Assembly: GCA_009779855.1 (NCBI GenBank)
Contig: WRBC01000001.1
Span: 149,348-213,347 of the forward strand
Length of the DNA: 64,000 nucleotides
Source of the DNA: Coriobacteriia bacterium
GTDB lineage: Bacteria > Actinomycetota > Coriobacteriia > WRKU01 > WQUG01
Direction of reading: 5' to 3'
How positions within the stretch are numbered: the stretch's first letter is position 1; each line of letters begins with the position of its first letter. The notes below the pieces were generated by a model. That model worked only from the letters and a program-made list of their open reading frames with translations, did not search any database and had not been told where the DNA came from. This document shows positions 52,182 to 61,849 of the stretch, piece after piece. Position numbers and translations under genes: made by a program.

Positions 52182-54215
52182 ATGGGCAAGTCAAAAAAAG
52201 ATGTCCGCGAAATTCGTGAACATACTCGCGAGGGGAAAATTGCATGGTGGTTAATCCTTGCACTAGTTGCGGTGGTTCCCATAGTAATGGCCAACGGTCC
52301 ACTTAATTGGATGGGTTTCAATTTTGCTGATGGATTTGATGGGGTAAAGATATTTGTTCTGCGCATTGGGGTTATGGCTATCCTAGCTGCGTGGATCTGG
52401 GATGTTGTGCGTAATGGCGGAGAAATTCGCTACCATGCTCTTTATATCTTGCTAGGTGTGCTACTTGTCTGGATTGTGATTACAACCATAACTTCAATAA
52501 ACCCCGCCACGGCTTTTCTAGGTAAATATAGGCGCTATGATGGGGCATGGGCCTATTTCCTCTATGCACTCTTGATGTTTTTGACGATGCAGTACGCAAC
52601 TTCACTTCCGCGGGTGCGTCAATTGGCCCAAACGTTAAGCTTTTCAAGTGTGGTTGTTGCTGGCTACGGATTACTGCAGGCGATTCCTAACCCTTGGCGC
52701 AGTGCAGAGGGCGGAGCTATTGCAAATTGGGACCCGCTTACCTGGGGGGTATTGCCTTTTGAGCCTCTGCGTTCTTTCTCTACCTTTGGGAACCCAAACT
52801 TGCTTGCAGGCTTTCTTGCGTTTAGTATTTTTGTGACCTTGGGCTTACTTCTCTCTGAAAAGCAGCCAAAGTGGCGCAGATGGTACTGGTTTGTACTCTT
52901 GTTAAATTCCGCCGTTGCTATTACGGCTTTCTCAAGGTCTCTGTGGGCAGCTGTTCTTGTGACGGGTATTATCTTTGTCGTATTGGTGTGGCGACAAAAG
53001 ATTAAGCCTGTTAAAGAGGACTATTATTTCGCAGGTGGATTGGCGGCAGTCGTTACAGCATTTGCGGCTTACTCGCTTACACGGGCAGATGCTGTAACAA
53101 ACATTTGGTCAAGAATTCAAACTATTTTCGAGTTTGATCAAGGCAGTGGTCTTACACGTACACAGATATGGGAGGCGGCCCTAGCAGCGATTGCAGAGCG
53201 TCCCATTTTTGGCTATGGTCTTGACACATTTAGGCTTATTTTCCGCCACTTTGCTCCTCCTGAGTATGCTCAGGCTGCAGGCTTTAGATCGGTTGCTGAC
53301 AATGCTCACAATTTTCCTCTGCAACTTGCAACAGGCATCGGAATTGTAGGGGCAATACTGTTCTTTGCTTTGCTCTTCTGGGTAGCCTTTATTGCTATTC
53401 GAAGATGCCTTAAGGTGAGCGAGGAATCAAAGGCAGACAGAATGCTCCTTATTGGAATTGTCTGTGCTTGTATTGCCTACTGTGTACACCTTTTCTTTGG
53501 TTTATCTCTTCCTTCGACAAGTTTTTTGTTGTGGATATTGATGGGGGCAGTACTGGTCCCTTATGCAAAGGTATTTAAGGTTAAGAAGTCTACCTGGATG
53601 GTGCCTGTGGCTGTCTTATTGAGTGCCTTACTTCTAGTTCCCGTAGTTTTCTCAGTAAGATTGTTTGCAGCTGATTCTGCCTATGCGATTCCTGCGGGTA
53701 TAGTTGCTACAGGGGTGAGTAATACAGATGCGGCAACCTTGCAGTTTGCAAAAGAAGAGGCGGAAAGGGCAGTAAGGCTCAATCCTTTTAATGAGCGCTA
53801 CTATGTGGACTACTTCATTTTGTTTTCAAGTTATGCTCTGGTTCAACATGCACAGGGAAGTCCTGATGCACCCATGTTGATTGAGGAGTCTCGCAGTAAG
53901 GCGCAGCACTTGATTGATATGTCTTCCTGGGAATATGATTCATATCTGGCCGTAGCTACTTTTTACTTGAATCTAGGTACGATCTTCGAAGGAGAAGAGG
54001 GTAGAACCTATACATTAGAGGCAGCAGAATTCATGCGCGAAAAGATTGAGCAGACTCCAACAGGCCTTGCTTTGCGAGTACGTTATGCAGAAGCCTTGTT
54101 GGTACTAGATGACATCGATGCTGCAAAAGATGAGCTGACCTTTGTAATCGAGCATGATACGAATCACACTCGGGCGGCCGAGATGTTGCAAGAACTAAAG
54201 GAAGAAAGTCCTTAG
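52182..54215 (+). CDS. O-antigen ligase-like membrane protein with TPR-like C-terminus
   Basis: 677 residues. About 12 membrane helices with the Wzy/WaaL domain (GNPNLLAGFLAFSIFV, ITAFSRSLWAAVLV, ERPIFGYGLDTFRLIF, VADNAHNFPLQLATGIGIVG, including the catalytic-type His in DNAHN). The last 170 residues are soluble helical repeats (TPR-like). It would polymerise or ligate the glycan made by its neighbours onto a surface acceptor. One base follows the previous stop, so coupled. Confidence 0.9.
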   Translation: MGKSKKDVREIREHTREGKIAWWLILALVAVVPIVMANGPLNWMGFNFADGFDGVKIFVLRIGVMAILAAWIWDVVRNGGEIRYHALYILLGVLLVWIVITTITSINPATAFLGKYRRYDGAWAYFLYALLMFLTMQYATSLPRVRQLAQTLSFSSVVVAGYGLLQAIPNPWRSAEGGAIANWDPLTWGVLPFEPLRSFSTFGNPNLLAGFLAFSIFVTLGLLLSEKQPKWRRWYWFVLLLNSAVAITAFSRSLWAAVLVTGIIFVVLVWRQKIKPVKEDYYFAGGLAAVVTAFAAYSLTRADAVTNIWSRIQTIFEFDQGSGLTRTQIWEAALAAIAERPIFGYGLDTFRLIFRHFAPPEYAQAAGFRSVADNAHNFPLQLATGIGIVGAILFFALLFWVAFIAIRRCLKVSEESKADRMLLIGIVCACIAYCVHLFFGLSLPSTSFLLWILMGAVLVPYAKVFKVKKSTWMVPVAVLLSALLLVPVVFSVRLFAADSAYAIPAGIVATGVSNTDAATLQFAKEEAERAVRLNPFNERYYVDYFILFSSYALVQHAQGSPDAPMLIEESRSKAQHLIDMSSWEYDSYLAVATFYLNLGTIFEGEEGRTYTLEAAEFMREKIEQTPTGLALRVRYAEALLVLDDIDAAKDELTFVIEHDTNHTRAAEMLQELKEESP

Positions 54216-54290
54216 GGGTATGTTGCCTTCAGTTGACACTATTGATAGACTTAGGTAAGTAAGTTTGTTCCGTAAGGGGAGGACGATATA

Positions 54291-54560
54291 ATGCTGTATG
54301 ATTTAGCTGGATCGATTGCTGCTTGGCAGGCGCACTGGGGCTTTACGTATAATACCCCGATGGTTATCACAAATTTTGTGTATACCTTCTTTTTCCTGGC
54401 TGTATTCATTGGTGTGGCAACAGGCTGGTATGCGGCTGGTCAGCTGAAAAAGGCTGAGGAATTCCTTCCCGCTGACGAGGCTTTTGAAGTTGCAGTTGCA
54501 GAAAGAAATGCTGCTCTTGCAGAAAAGAAGGCTGCTAAAAAGGCTGCAAAGGGTAAGTAG
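54291..54560 (+). CDS. Small single-pass membrane protein, function unknown
   Basis: 89 residues: an amphipathic start, one helix (about 26-48, VITNFVYTFFFLAVFIGVATGWYAAG), then a charged Ala/Lys/Glu helix. No known domain. GGGGAGG lies upstream of the ATG, so translation should be strong. It follows the ligase gene by 75 bases and ends with a terminator, so it closes the polysaccharide unit or is separate. Function not assigned. Confidence 0.6.
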   Translation: MLYDLAGSIAAWQAHWGFTYNTPMVITNFVYTFFFLAVFIGVATGWYAAGQLKKAEEFLPADEAFEVAVAERNAALAEKKAAKKAAKGK

Positions 54561-54618
54561 CTTTCGCTTTTCTTTGTACACCTTACACCTTGCACTAAAA
54601 TTTAAATTGATAGTATAG

Positions 54619-54655
54619 CTCCACTCGCTGTCTTGATGGCAGGAGTGGAGTTTTT
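54619..54655 (+). terminator. Terminator before the mraZ cluster
   Basis: CTCCACTC pairs with GAGTGGAG, with an inner CTG/CAG pair, followed by TTTTT. Confidence 0.92.
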
Positions 54656-54709
54656 ATTTGTCATAGTCTTCATGCCCCTACTCAGGGGTATTTTTATGCG
54701 ATGAGGGCA

Positions 54710-54745
54710 AAAGTGGCAAAAAGTGCAGAAATGAGCAAAAAGTGG
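54710..54745 (+). promoter_or_regulatory. MraZ binding boxes (phased repeats)
   Basis: AAAGTGG (54710), AAAGTGC (54720) and AAAGTGG (54739) recur at about 10 bp and 19 bp, with a weaker AATGAGC between. MraZ is known to bind repeated short GTG-containing boxes upstream of its own operon; this array lies about 20 bases above the likely -35. Confidence 0.75.
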
Positions 54746-54762
54746 GATAAAAGGTATAAATA

Positions 54763-54791
54763 TGTTGCTTGGTGGGATGAAATGGTATACA
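54763..54791 (+). promoter_or_regulatory. mraZ: mraZ promoter
   Basis: TGTTGC (54763-54768) and TATACA (54786-54791) are 17 bases apart, 66 bases before the mraZ start. The MraZ boxes lie directly upstream. Confidence 0.45.
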
Positions 54792-54857
54792 CTAGTGCCA
54801 TCGCTGCCCCGATGTGGCAGCAGCGTACGTCAAATAATGAGGGAAGTAGGGAAGTAA

Positions 54858-55298
54858 GTGCGCCAGTTTAAGGGGAGAGCCCATCATAAGATGGACGCGA
54901 AGGGTCGCGTGTCTCTGCCTGCGAAATATCGCACTACACTTGCTGCGTCCGATTTAGTCTTGGTCCCAGGAACGGATGGATGTCTGTGGCTTTACACAGA
55001 TGAAGAGTATCAAAAACTCATTGCGCCATTACTAAAAAATCAATTTGACGAAAAGTATGATCTGCTTCGTGAACTTTTTGTGGCTGGCGCAGAAGACATT
55101 GAGGTTGATGGTTCTGGTCGTATCAGGGTTCCTGCTGAGCAGCGTGAGTTTGCTTCACTTTCAAAAGAGGTAACAATCGCTGGAAAGGGAACACGTCTTG
55201 AGCTGTGGGATAGTGAACACTACAAGCAGCGACTGGGAGGCATTGATAGAAGCCAAGCACTTAAGGTTCTAACAGAACAAGAAGAGCAGAGCAGCTAA
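54858..55298 (+). CDS. mraZ: Transcriptional regulator MraZ
   Basis: 146 residues, two SpoVT/AbrB-like half domains (FKGRAHHKMDAKGRVSLPAKYR and EDIEVDGSGRIRVPAEQREFA). It forms a ring that represses the division cluster. The GTG start has AGGGAAG upstream. It is the first gene of the division and cell-wall cluster and sits directly below its own boxes. Confidence 0.96.
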   Translation: MRQFKGRAHHKMDAKGRVSLPAKYRTTLAASDLVLVPGTDGCLWLYTDEEYQKLIAPLLKNQFDEKYDLLRELFVAGAEDIEVDGSGRIRVPAEQREFASLSKEVTIAGKGTRLELWDSEHYKQRLGGIDRSQALKVLTEQEEQSS

Positions 55299-55299
55299 T

Positions 55300-56262
55300 T
55301 TGACAACTGAATACACACATACACCGGTATTGTGTGAAGAAACCCTTAGCCTTTTAGCTCCGCAGCCCAGCAGCATCGTAGTGGATGCAACTCTGGGCAG
55401 GGCGGGACACGGAAGGCTGCTTGCGCAAGCTGCAATGAAAAAGGGTGGCACCTATATCGGTATTGACCTTGATGAGCAGGCTCTAGAGGCAGCACAACCT
55501 ATACTCGCAGATGTTCGCTCGAAAATAGGCGAAGGGGAATATGTACTTATTCAAGGATCCTTTGGTGACTTGGATACGCTTCTTCAAGAAGTGGGAATTG
55601 GTTATGTTGATACGTTTTTGTTCGACATAGGGGTCTCATCTCCACAGATTGATGATGTCAGTCGTGGCTTTAGCTTTAAGCAAGATGCTTTGCTTGATAT
55701 GCGACTGGATCAAAGCGCACATATTTCAACAGCAGCAGATCTATTGCGAACTTTAGAGGGAAGAGAACTGACTCGGATTCTGCGTGAATATGGCGAAGAA
55801 AAGTGGGCGTCACGTATTGCAGATTTTGTTGTGAAACAAAGAGAAGTTGCTCCCATTACGACAAGCGCACAGCTTGTAGAGATTATTAAAGCAGCGATTC
55901 CAGCTTCTGCTAGACGCACAGGTGGGCATCCTGCAAAGCGCAGCTTTCAGGCATTACGCATTGCGGTCAATGATGAACTGGGCGCTTTAGAGCGTGGTCT
56001 TGAATCAGCAATTCGGTGGCTACGAACAGGTGGCAGATTGGGAGTTCTGACCTTCCATTCGCTTGAAGACCGAATAGTGAAGCGAGCACTTCAGGCATCA
56101 GAGCAGAACTGTGGCTGTCCGCCAGGCTTGCCTGTATGTATGTGTGAGAATACGGCAGTATTGAAGGTGCTTACAAGGCGCCCAATACAGCCGACAGAAA
56201 AAGAAGTAGAGGGTAATTCCAGAGCTCGCTCAACGAAGCTCAGGGTTGCTGAAAAACTATAA
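55300..56262 (+). CDS. rsmH: 16S rRNA (cytosine-1402-N4) methyltransferase RsmH
   Basis: 320 residues. The SAM-binding motif is VVDATLGRAGHGRLL, followed by FLFDIGVSSPQIDD, RSFQALRIAVNDEL and GVLTFHSLEDRIVKRAL. It N4-methylates C1402 in the P site. The TTG start lies two bases after mraZ. Normal length. Confidence 0.96.
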   Translation: MTTEYTHTPVLCEETLSLLAPQPSSIVVDATLGRAGHGRLLAQAAMKKGGTYIGIDLDEQALEAAQPILADVRSKIGEGEYVLIQGSFGDLDTLLQEVGIGYVDTFLFDIGVSSPQIDDVSRGFSFKQDALLDMRLDQSAHISTAADLLRTLEGRELTRILREYGEEKWASRIADFVVKQREVAPITTSAQLVEIIKAAIPASARRTGGHPAKRSFQALRIAVNDELGALERGLESAIRWLRTGGRLGVLTFHSLEDRIVKRALQASEQNCGCPPGLPVCMCENTAVLKVLTRRPIQPTEKEVEGNSRARSTKLRVAEKL

Positions 56263-56276
56263 GGGGAGGTGCGACT

Positions 56277-56825
56277 ATGTCAACCGCGAAAACAAACGAA
56301 CAGCTTTTTCGAAGAATTTTTATTGTAGTTCTGCTTGCCATGGTCGTAACTGTCATGTTGGGCTTAGGCCCAGTTTGGCTTAGTGCAGAGGCAACGCGTG
56401 CATCGCAGCACTCACAGTTGCTTAAGGACGAAATTACAGACACTTTGGCAATATCTGAGAATTTGGAAATGCAGCGTGCAACAATTACCAATGACTTCAG
56501 ACTCAATCCAGGTGATTTAGAAGCGATGGGACTTGTTCGCTCAGAAGGCGAGCGCAGCTTTATTGAATTGAATCCAGCTGCCGGTCTGGGATCGTCTCTT
56601 TCAATGGTAGGGGGCTCTACCATAGGTTCTGACAGTGTTGCAGACCTTGCTGTTCTAGCTGAAGATACGAACTTGGGCACACAAATTGCAGCGGAACAAT
56701 CTTCAGCGCAAAATATTAATCTGGGACAAGTGACAGGCAATGCACTTGACACAGTAGCTCAGTTGACGGCTGGCGAGGCAGCAACACTCCTCTTGGGTGA
56801 TGTCGGACTTGCGGGTATGCGTTAG
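56277..56825 (+). CDS. ftsL: FtsL-like bitopic division protein
   Basis: 182 residues with one helix (about 13-35, IFIVVLLAMVVTVMLGLGPVWL) followed by a short coiled coil and an unusual C-terminal 90 residues rich in Ala, Gly, Ser and Leu. Position between rsmH and ftsI is where ftsL lies. Sequence similarity is weak, as usual for FtsL; FtsL links FtsI/FtsQ in the divisome. The long C-terminal part is not usual. Confidence 0.65.
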   Translation: MSTAKTNEQLFRRIFIVVLLAMVVTVMLGLGPVWLSAEATRASQHSQLLKDEITDTLAISENLEMQRATITNDFRLNPGDLEAMGLVRSEGERSFIELNPAAGLGSSLSMVGGSTIGSDSVADLAVLAEDTNLGTQIAAEQSSAQNINLGQVTGNALDTVAQLTAGEAATLLLGDVGLAGMR

Positions 56826-56874
56826 GAAATCGACAGTAACCTGCGATGCAGGAAATTTACGTGTCGGTAATTAG

Positions 56875-58722
56875 ATGAAGAATAGAAAAAGTAAAGAAAA
56901 TAAGCAAAAGAGTGCACCTGTTCGTAATGGTGCACTCTTCATATTAGGTGGGCTTCTTATGCTTGGGATATGCTTGGCAGGAGCACGCTTTGTTCATTTG
57001 CAGGTAGTGCAGGCAGAAAATCTTAGTGCCCTTGCAGAACAGCAACGACTGCGTCGTATAGAGACCCCCGCACCGCGAGGCACCATCTTTGATCGGTCTG
57101 GTAGGGCTCTTGCACAGTCAGTCAGAGTTTACACGGTAGTTGCAGACCCTCATAACATATCAGGTTTTTTTGACGACTATGTAGCAGCGCGCGAGCATAA
57201 TGATGAGCCTGTTAAGCAAAACTTAGAAGGACTTCATGAAGAATTGGCATACTATTTTTCTGAAAAACTTGATGTTTCCGCAGAGGAGCTTATAGAGCAA
57301 TTTTCTCGCCAGGCCGCAAGTGGTAACCTAAGCAGGTTCTCGGTACTGGCTAGAGAAATATCCCCTGAGGTTCGTATGGCGGTGGACGACGATGCACAAA
57401 ATGAACCTGAAGATAGTCCTGAGCAGCGCTTGTTCAAGCAGGCTTTGCGACATATGGTCTGGGAGCTTGACTATATGCGCGTTTATCCAATGGGGGATGT
57501 TGCAGCACAAGTCGTTGGTTTTGTGAATGCAGAAGGATACGGTGCAGCAGGTATAGAGCTTCAATTCGAAGAGATTTTACGCGGGACACCTGGAGTATCT
57601 TTTACAGAACGTGATGTTGCCGGAAATATTATTCCTGCAGGTGTTCAGCGGACAATTGAGGCCCAAAGAGGCTCAGACATTATGCTGACCATTGACGCAG
57701 AAATCACAAATGTTGCTCAGCAGGAACTTGAGGCTGCCGTTAATAATACAAGGGCAGAAGCAGCGTCTGCAGTGGTGATGAATCCTCGCACTGGTGAAAT
57801 TTACGCAGCAGCCTCATATCCTGGCTTTGATGCTAACGAATTTAATCTTGCCGACCCAGAGGCCATTAGGAATAGAGCATTGGTTGATGTTCTAGAGCCA
57901 GGCTCAACCATTAAGCCTTTAACGATCGCGGCTGCTCTTGATGCAGGCAGTGTAAGCCTTAGCGACACTTTTTACATACCTAATAGCATTCAAGTAGGGA
58001 CCCGTGTCGTTTCTGATGCGGTGGAACGTCCCACTGAAGTGATGAGTGTTTCGCGCATTATGGAAGTATCTAGTAATGTTGGTACGACACGCATAGCACA
58101 GCAGATGGGTAGTAGTACTTTCTATGACTACCTTCACGAGTTCGCTATTACAGAGCGCCCAGGACTTGATTTCCCTGGTGCTGGCAGTGGTCACGTGCTT
58201 TCTCCAGACCAGTGGAGTGATGTGACACTCTCAAACTTTTCCTTTGGGCAGGGATTGTCCATGTCTCCTTTGCAAATCTCTCGTGCGATGGCAGCTATTG
58301 CTAATGATGGGGTAATGACTACCCCACATCTTTTGCGTGCGGTGCCAGATGGAAGCTTTGAAGTTCCCGAGCGTGAAGAGGTTAGAGTCGTCTCTGAGGA
58401 AGCTGCCAGGCAAACTACACAAACACTTGAAGCAGTAATGATTGAAGGAACAGGTCGAAGTGTTGAAGTTCATAACTATGAGGTTGCGGGCAAGACAGGA
58501 ACTGCTCAAAAAGCGCGCGAAGGTGTTGCGGGTTATGTGGAAGGTCTCTACATTAGTTCTTTTATAGGATACCTGCCAGCTGAAGATCCAGAGTTATTAA
58601 TTACAGTTTTTGTTGATGAGCCTAGAACAAGTATGTTTGGTGCAGAAGTGGCAGGTCCACCCTTTGCCAACATAGCAACATTTACTGTGAGGTATCTCGG
58701 GCTTTTGCCCGCTTCACCTTAA
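56875..58722 (+). CDS. ftsI: Peptidoglycan transpeptidase FtsI (PBP2b/3 class)
   Basis: 615 residues. One membrane helix, a non-catalytic domain, then the transpeptidase with S344-T-I-K347, S399-S-N401 and K540-T-G542. RGTIFDRSGRALAQS is the dimerisation-domain mark. The class B penicillin-binding protein crosslinks septal wall. The start at 56875 has only a weak ribosome binding site. Follows the FtsL-like gene. Confidence 0.95.
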   Translation: MKNRKSKENKQKSAPVRNGALFILGGLLMLGICLAGARFVHLQVVQAENLSALAEQQRLRRIETPAPRGTIFDRSGRALAQSVRVYTVVADPHNISGFFDDYVAAREHNDEPVKQNLEGLHEELAYYFSEKLDVSAEELIEQFSRQAASGNLSRFSVLAREISPEVRMAVDDDAQNEPEDSPEQRLFKQALRHMVWELDYMRVYPMGDVAAQVVGFVNAEGYGAAGIELQFEEILRGTPGVSFTERDVAGNIIPAGVQRTIEAQRGSDIMLTIDAEITNVAQQELEAAVNNTRAEAASAVVMNPRTGEIYAAASYPGFDANEFNLADPEAIRNRALVDVLEPGSTIKPLTIAAALDAGSVSLSDTFYIPNSIQVGTRVVSDAVERPTEVMSVSRIMEVSSNVGTTRIAQQMGSSTFYDYLHEFAITERPGLDFPGAGSGHVLSPDQWSDVTLSNFSFGQGLSMSPLQISRAMAAIANDGVMTTPHLLRAVPDGSFEVPEREEVRVVSEEAARQTTQTLEAVMIEGTGRSVEVHNYEVAGKTGTAQKAREGVAGYVEGLYISSFIGYLPAEDPELLITVFVDEPRTSMFGAEVAGPPFANIATFTVRYLGLLPASP

Positions 58723-58742
58723 AATAGTACGGGAAGATATGC

Positions 58743-60341
58743 ATGGAAATTAACGAGGGGAGACAACAGCCTATGTCATCGAAACAAGGCACAATGACAG
58801 TCGAGAGTTTACTGCGCACGGCACAGGGTCAGTCGTGTCCTGGTATTGTTGATTTTCCTTCGCGTTTGCGCAGCCTTGAGGTCAGTGCGGTTGTCCATGA
58901 CAGCCGAAAGGTGATTCCAGGAAGTCTATTTTTTGCCATTGAAGGTCACGCAAGTGACGGCCACCAATTTGTGCAGTCTGCTTTAGAGGCAGGTGCTGTT
59001 GCTGTTGTAGTACAAAAACAGTTGGATATTATAGATTCAGACGCAATTATTAGGGTTAACGATAGTCGCATTGCACTTGCGTGTGCGGCTGCAAGCTTTT
59101 TCCAACACCCTTCGCAGAGGCTTAATATAAGTGGTGTTACGGGGACCAATGGGAAGACTACAACAATCTACCTTCTTGATGCTATTGCACGTGCTGCAAG
59201 TGAACAGTCGGGCGTTATCGGAACTGTAGAAAGTAAGTACAGCCTACCTGAAGATCCGCATACAGGTCTATCGGAAGAGTGTGCTCACACTACTGCAACT
59301 ACTACTCCTGATGCTTTGCAGCTACAGTCATTATTTGCAGAGATGCGTGATGCTGGCGTGCAGAGTGTTGCAATGGAAGTGTCAAGCCATGCTATTGACA
59401 TGCACCGGGTAGAGCAAACTAACTTTGCTGCGGTAGCCTTTACTAACCTTTCCCAAGACCATTTGGATTACCACAACACCATGGAAGAGTATCGTAGTGT
59501 TAAAGAGCGTCTTTTTTCGGATTTCGAGGCTGCGGCTCGTGTCATTAATGTTGATGACAGGGTAGGGGCAGAACTTGCCGCGCGCCTAAAATCAGAAGGC
59601 ATTAATGTCGTCTGTGTTGGAATGAAGCCTCCAGGCATGGAAGGTTTGAGTCTAGACTTGACGGCGACAGAGCTCGTTCAAGGATCACACATCACCGAAT
59701 TCTTACTGACAACGCCAAGCGGTCAGGCTCGTGTAACTTTTCCTCTGGTCGGTACCTATAATGTCGAGAATGCTCTTGTAGCTGCAGGATGTGCTTGGTC
59801 GCGCGGTATCAGCCTAGAAATAATCGCAGATGGGTTATCAAATGCTACTCAGGTTCCTGGAAGACTTGAACAGGTTGAAGAAGGTCAGGACTTTAAAGTT
59901 TTCGTAGATTACGCCCATACTCCTGAAGCACTTTCTACTGCACTTGCAGCAGTAAGAGAGCAGACTAAGGGTCGAGTTTTTGCAGTTTTTGGTTGCGGTG
60001 GGGACCGCGATCCAATTAAGCGTCCTTTAATGGCTCGTGCCGCAGGCAAAGAAAGTGACTATGTCGTTGTCACTAGCGATAATCCTCGCAGTGAAGATCC
60101 TGCCAGTATTGTTGCGGACGTATTAGAGGGCATCAACAGCGAAAAGGTAAAGTGTGATGCCATTGTTGATAGGCGAGAGGCGATTTTTCACGCAGTTGCT
60201 TTGGCGCGTACAGGAGACTCGGTTCTTATTGCAGGAAAGGGACATGAAGACTATCAGATCTTTGCAGACCGCACTATTCACTTTGATGACAGGGAAGTTG
60301 CACGTGCTGCGCTGGAATGTCTTCATGGCAACGTGTCATAA
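58743..60341 (+). CDS. murE: UDP-MurNAc-tripeptide synthetase MurE
   Basis: 532 residues. ATP loop GVTGTNGKTTTIYLL, then the central Mur domain and the C-terminal domain with FGCGGDRDPIKRPLMA and DNPR (VVTSDNPRSEDP). The DNPR motif is known to mark enzymes that add meso-diaminopimelate. Starts at 58743, 58773 (AGGGGAG before it) and 58794 are possible. Part of the mraY-murF-murE set. Confidence 0.96.
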   Translation: MEINEGRQQPMSSKQGTMTVESLLRTAQGQSCPGIVDFPSRLRSLEVSAVVHDSRKVIPGSLFFAIEGHASDGHQFVQSALEAGAVAVVVQKQLDIIDSDAIIRVNDSRIALACAAASFFQHPSQRLNISGVTGTNGKTTTIYLLDAIARAASEQSGVIGTVESKYSLPEDPHTGLSEECAHTTATTTPDALQLQSLFAEMRDAGVQSVAMEVSSHAIDMHRVEQTNFAAVAFTNLSQDHLDYHNTMEEYRSVKERLFSDFEAAARVINVDDRVGAELAARLKSEGINVVCVGMKPPGMEGLSLDLTATELVQGSHITEFLLTTPSGQARVTFPLVGTYNVENALVAAGCAWSRGISLEIIADGLSNATQVPGRLEQVEEGQDFKVFVDYAHTPEALSTALAAVREQTKGRVFAVFGCGGDRDPIKRPLMARAAGKESDYVVVTSDNPRSEDPASIVADVLEGINSEKVKCDAIVDRREAIFHAVALARTGDSVLIAGKGHEDYQIFADRTIHFDDREVARAALECLHGNVS

Positions 60342-60370
60342 GTCAGAATTAGGACTAGGTACAAGACTCC

Positions 60371-61849
60371 ATGTTTAATTTCACTGCCGAATGCATAGCG
60401 AAGGTTTGTTCTGGCAAAATAATTGCAGGATCGCCTAAGAGAGCAGCGCAATCTTGCTCTATTGACTCTAGGCAGGCAGAACAAGATGGCCTTTTTGCGG
60501 CTTTTGTAGGTAAGCAGTCAGATGGACATGATTACATTGCTTCTGCTGTAGATAGGGGGGCAAGCGTAATCCTTGCCAGTAAGGTCGGTTCAGATTTTGG
60601 ATCCTTTTCAGACCGAGCAACAAGTATTCTTGTTGATGATGTTCTAATCGCTCTGCAAGATCTCGCAAAGTATCAACGCTCACTTATTAGTTGTCCTGTG
60701 ATTGGAATTACAGGCTCCTCAGGAAAAACATCTACTAAGGAACTACTTAAAGGTGCTTTGGAAAGTAGCCTGAAAGTAATTGCCACAGAAGGTAACTACA
60801 ATAATGAACTAGGCGTTCCTCTGACTCTGCTTCGCGTTAGACAAGGTACAGAAGCGGTTATTCTAGAGATGGGAATGAGGGGTCTTGGGCAGATTACCGA
60901 ATTAACAGATATTGCTCGTCCAACCATGAGTATTATTACTACTATCGGCGACGCTCATATAGAGATGTTGGGTAGCAGGGAAAATATTGCTCGTGCAAAA
61001 GGTGAAATATTTGAAGCTCTTTCAGAAGATCAGCTTGCCTTTATGCCAGCAAGAGTAGAATTTGGTGACTACTTGCGCAGTGTATGCAAGGCGTCGTTAG
61101 TGACAGTTGCGATTGAGGATTCTTATGATGCTGCGCACATGAGTCAGTCTGCAATCAGTGCCTACATTAAAGGCTTTGATGCGCAGGGCAATGCTACAGT
61201 GTTGGTTGTCTTCTCTATGGGGGATGAATTGGAAATGAAGCTTGCTATTCCTGGTGAGCACAGTGTTCAAAACGCCCTGTTAGCCCTTGCTGTTGCAAAA
61301 ATTTTAGGCATAGAGAGTGCGGTTGCGATTAAGGGTGTTGAGGGTGTTCAACCAACTGATATGCGCATGCAGCGTGCGAAAGTGAATACGCTGATTGATA
61401 TTCAAGATAGCGATATCCTTGTAGACTGCTATAACGCTAACCCAGAATCAACTGCAGCGTCACTAAAGACTTTGGCTGTCTCAGATTTAGGCAACCCAAG
61501 TACAGGAAAGCGCATTGCTGTGCTAGGCGACATGTTAGAAATGGGAGACCATAGCGCAAAAGTTCATAAGGATATTCTACTACTGTCTGGCTTGCTCAAC
61601 ATTGATGTGGTCTATACTTTTGGGCAGGCCTATACTGACGCAACACAGGACATACTTCGAGAGTTGAGCACAGGGCTCAATACAGAAAATATTCCAGAGC
61701 TGCGTTCTTTTACTGATATGAAATTATTAATTCGAAGCCTTTCCAGTGAACTTACATCAGGTTCGCTCATACTTATTAAAGGATCGCGCAGCATGCAAAT
61801 GGAGCGCATTAGAGAGGCGTTAAGTGTAGAAGGAGACAATCCATGTTAG
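60371..61849 (+). CDS. murF: UDP-MurNAc-pentapeptide synthetase MurF
   Basis: 492 residues. ATP loop GITGSSGKTSTKELL, LEMGMRGLGQI, then the central domain NPESTAASLKTLA and AVLGDMLEMGDHSAKVHK. It adds D-Ala-D-Ala to the stem peptide. ATG at 60371 follows murE by 29 bases. Overlaps mraY by seven bases. Confidence 0.96.
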   Translation: MFNFTAECIAKVCSGKIIAGSPKRAAQSCSIDSRQAEQDGLFAAFVGKQSDGHDYIASAVDRGASVILASKVGSDFGSFSDRATSILVDDVLIALQDLAKYQRSLISCPVIGITGSSGKTSTKELLKGALESSLKVIATEGNYNNELGVPLTLLRVRQGTEAVILEMGMRGLGQITELTDIARPTMSIITTIGDAHIEMLGSRENIARAKGEIFEALSEDQLAFMPARVEFGDYLRSVCKASLVTVAIEDSYDAAHMSQSAISAYIKGFDAQGNATVLVVFSMGDELEMKLAIPGEHSVQNALLALAVAKILGIESAVAIKGVEGVQPTDMRMQRAKVNTLIDIQDSDILVDCYNANPESTAASLKTLAVSDLGNPSTGKRIAVLGDMLEMGDHSAKVHKDILLLSGLLNIDVVYTFGQAYTDATQDILRELSTGLNTENIPELRSFTDMKLLIRSLSSELTSGSLILIKGSRSMQMERIREALSVEGDNPC

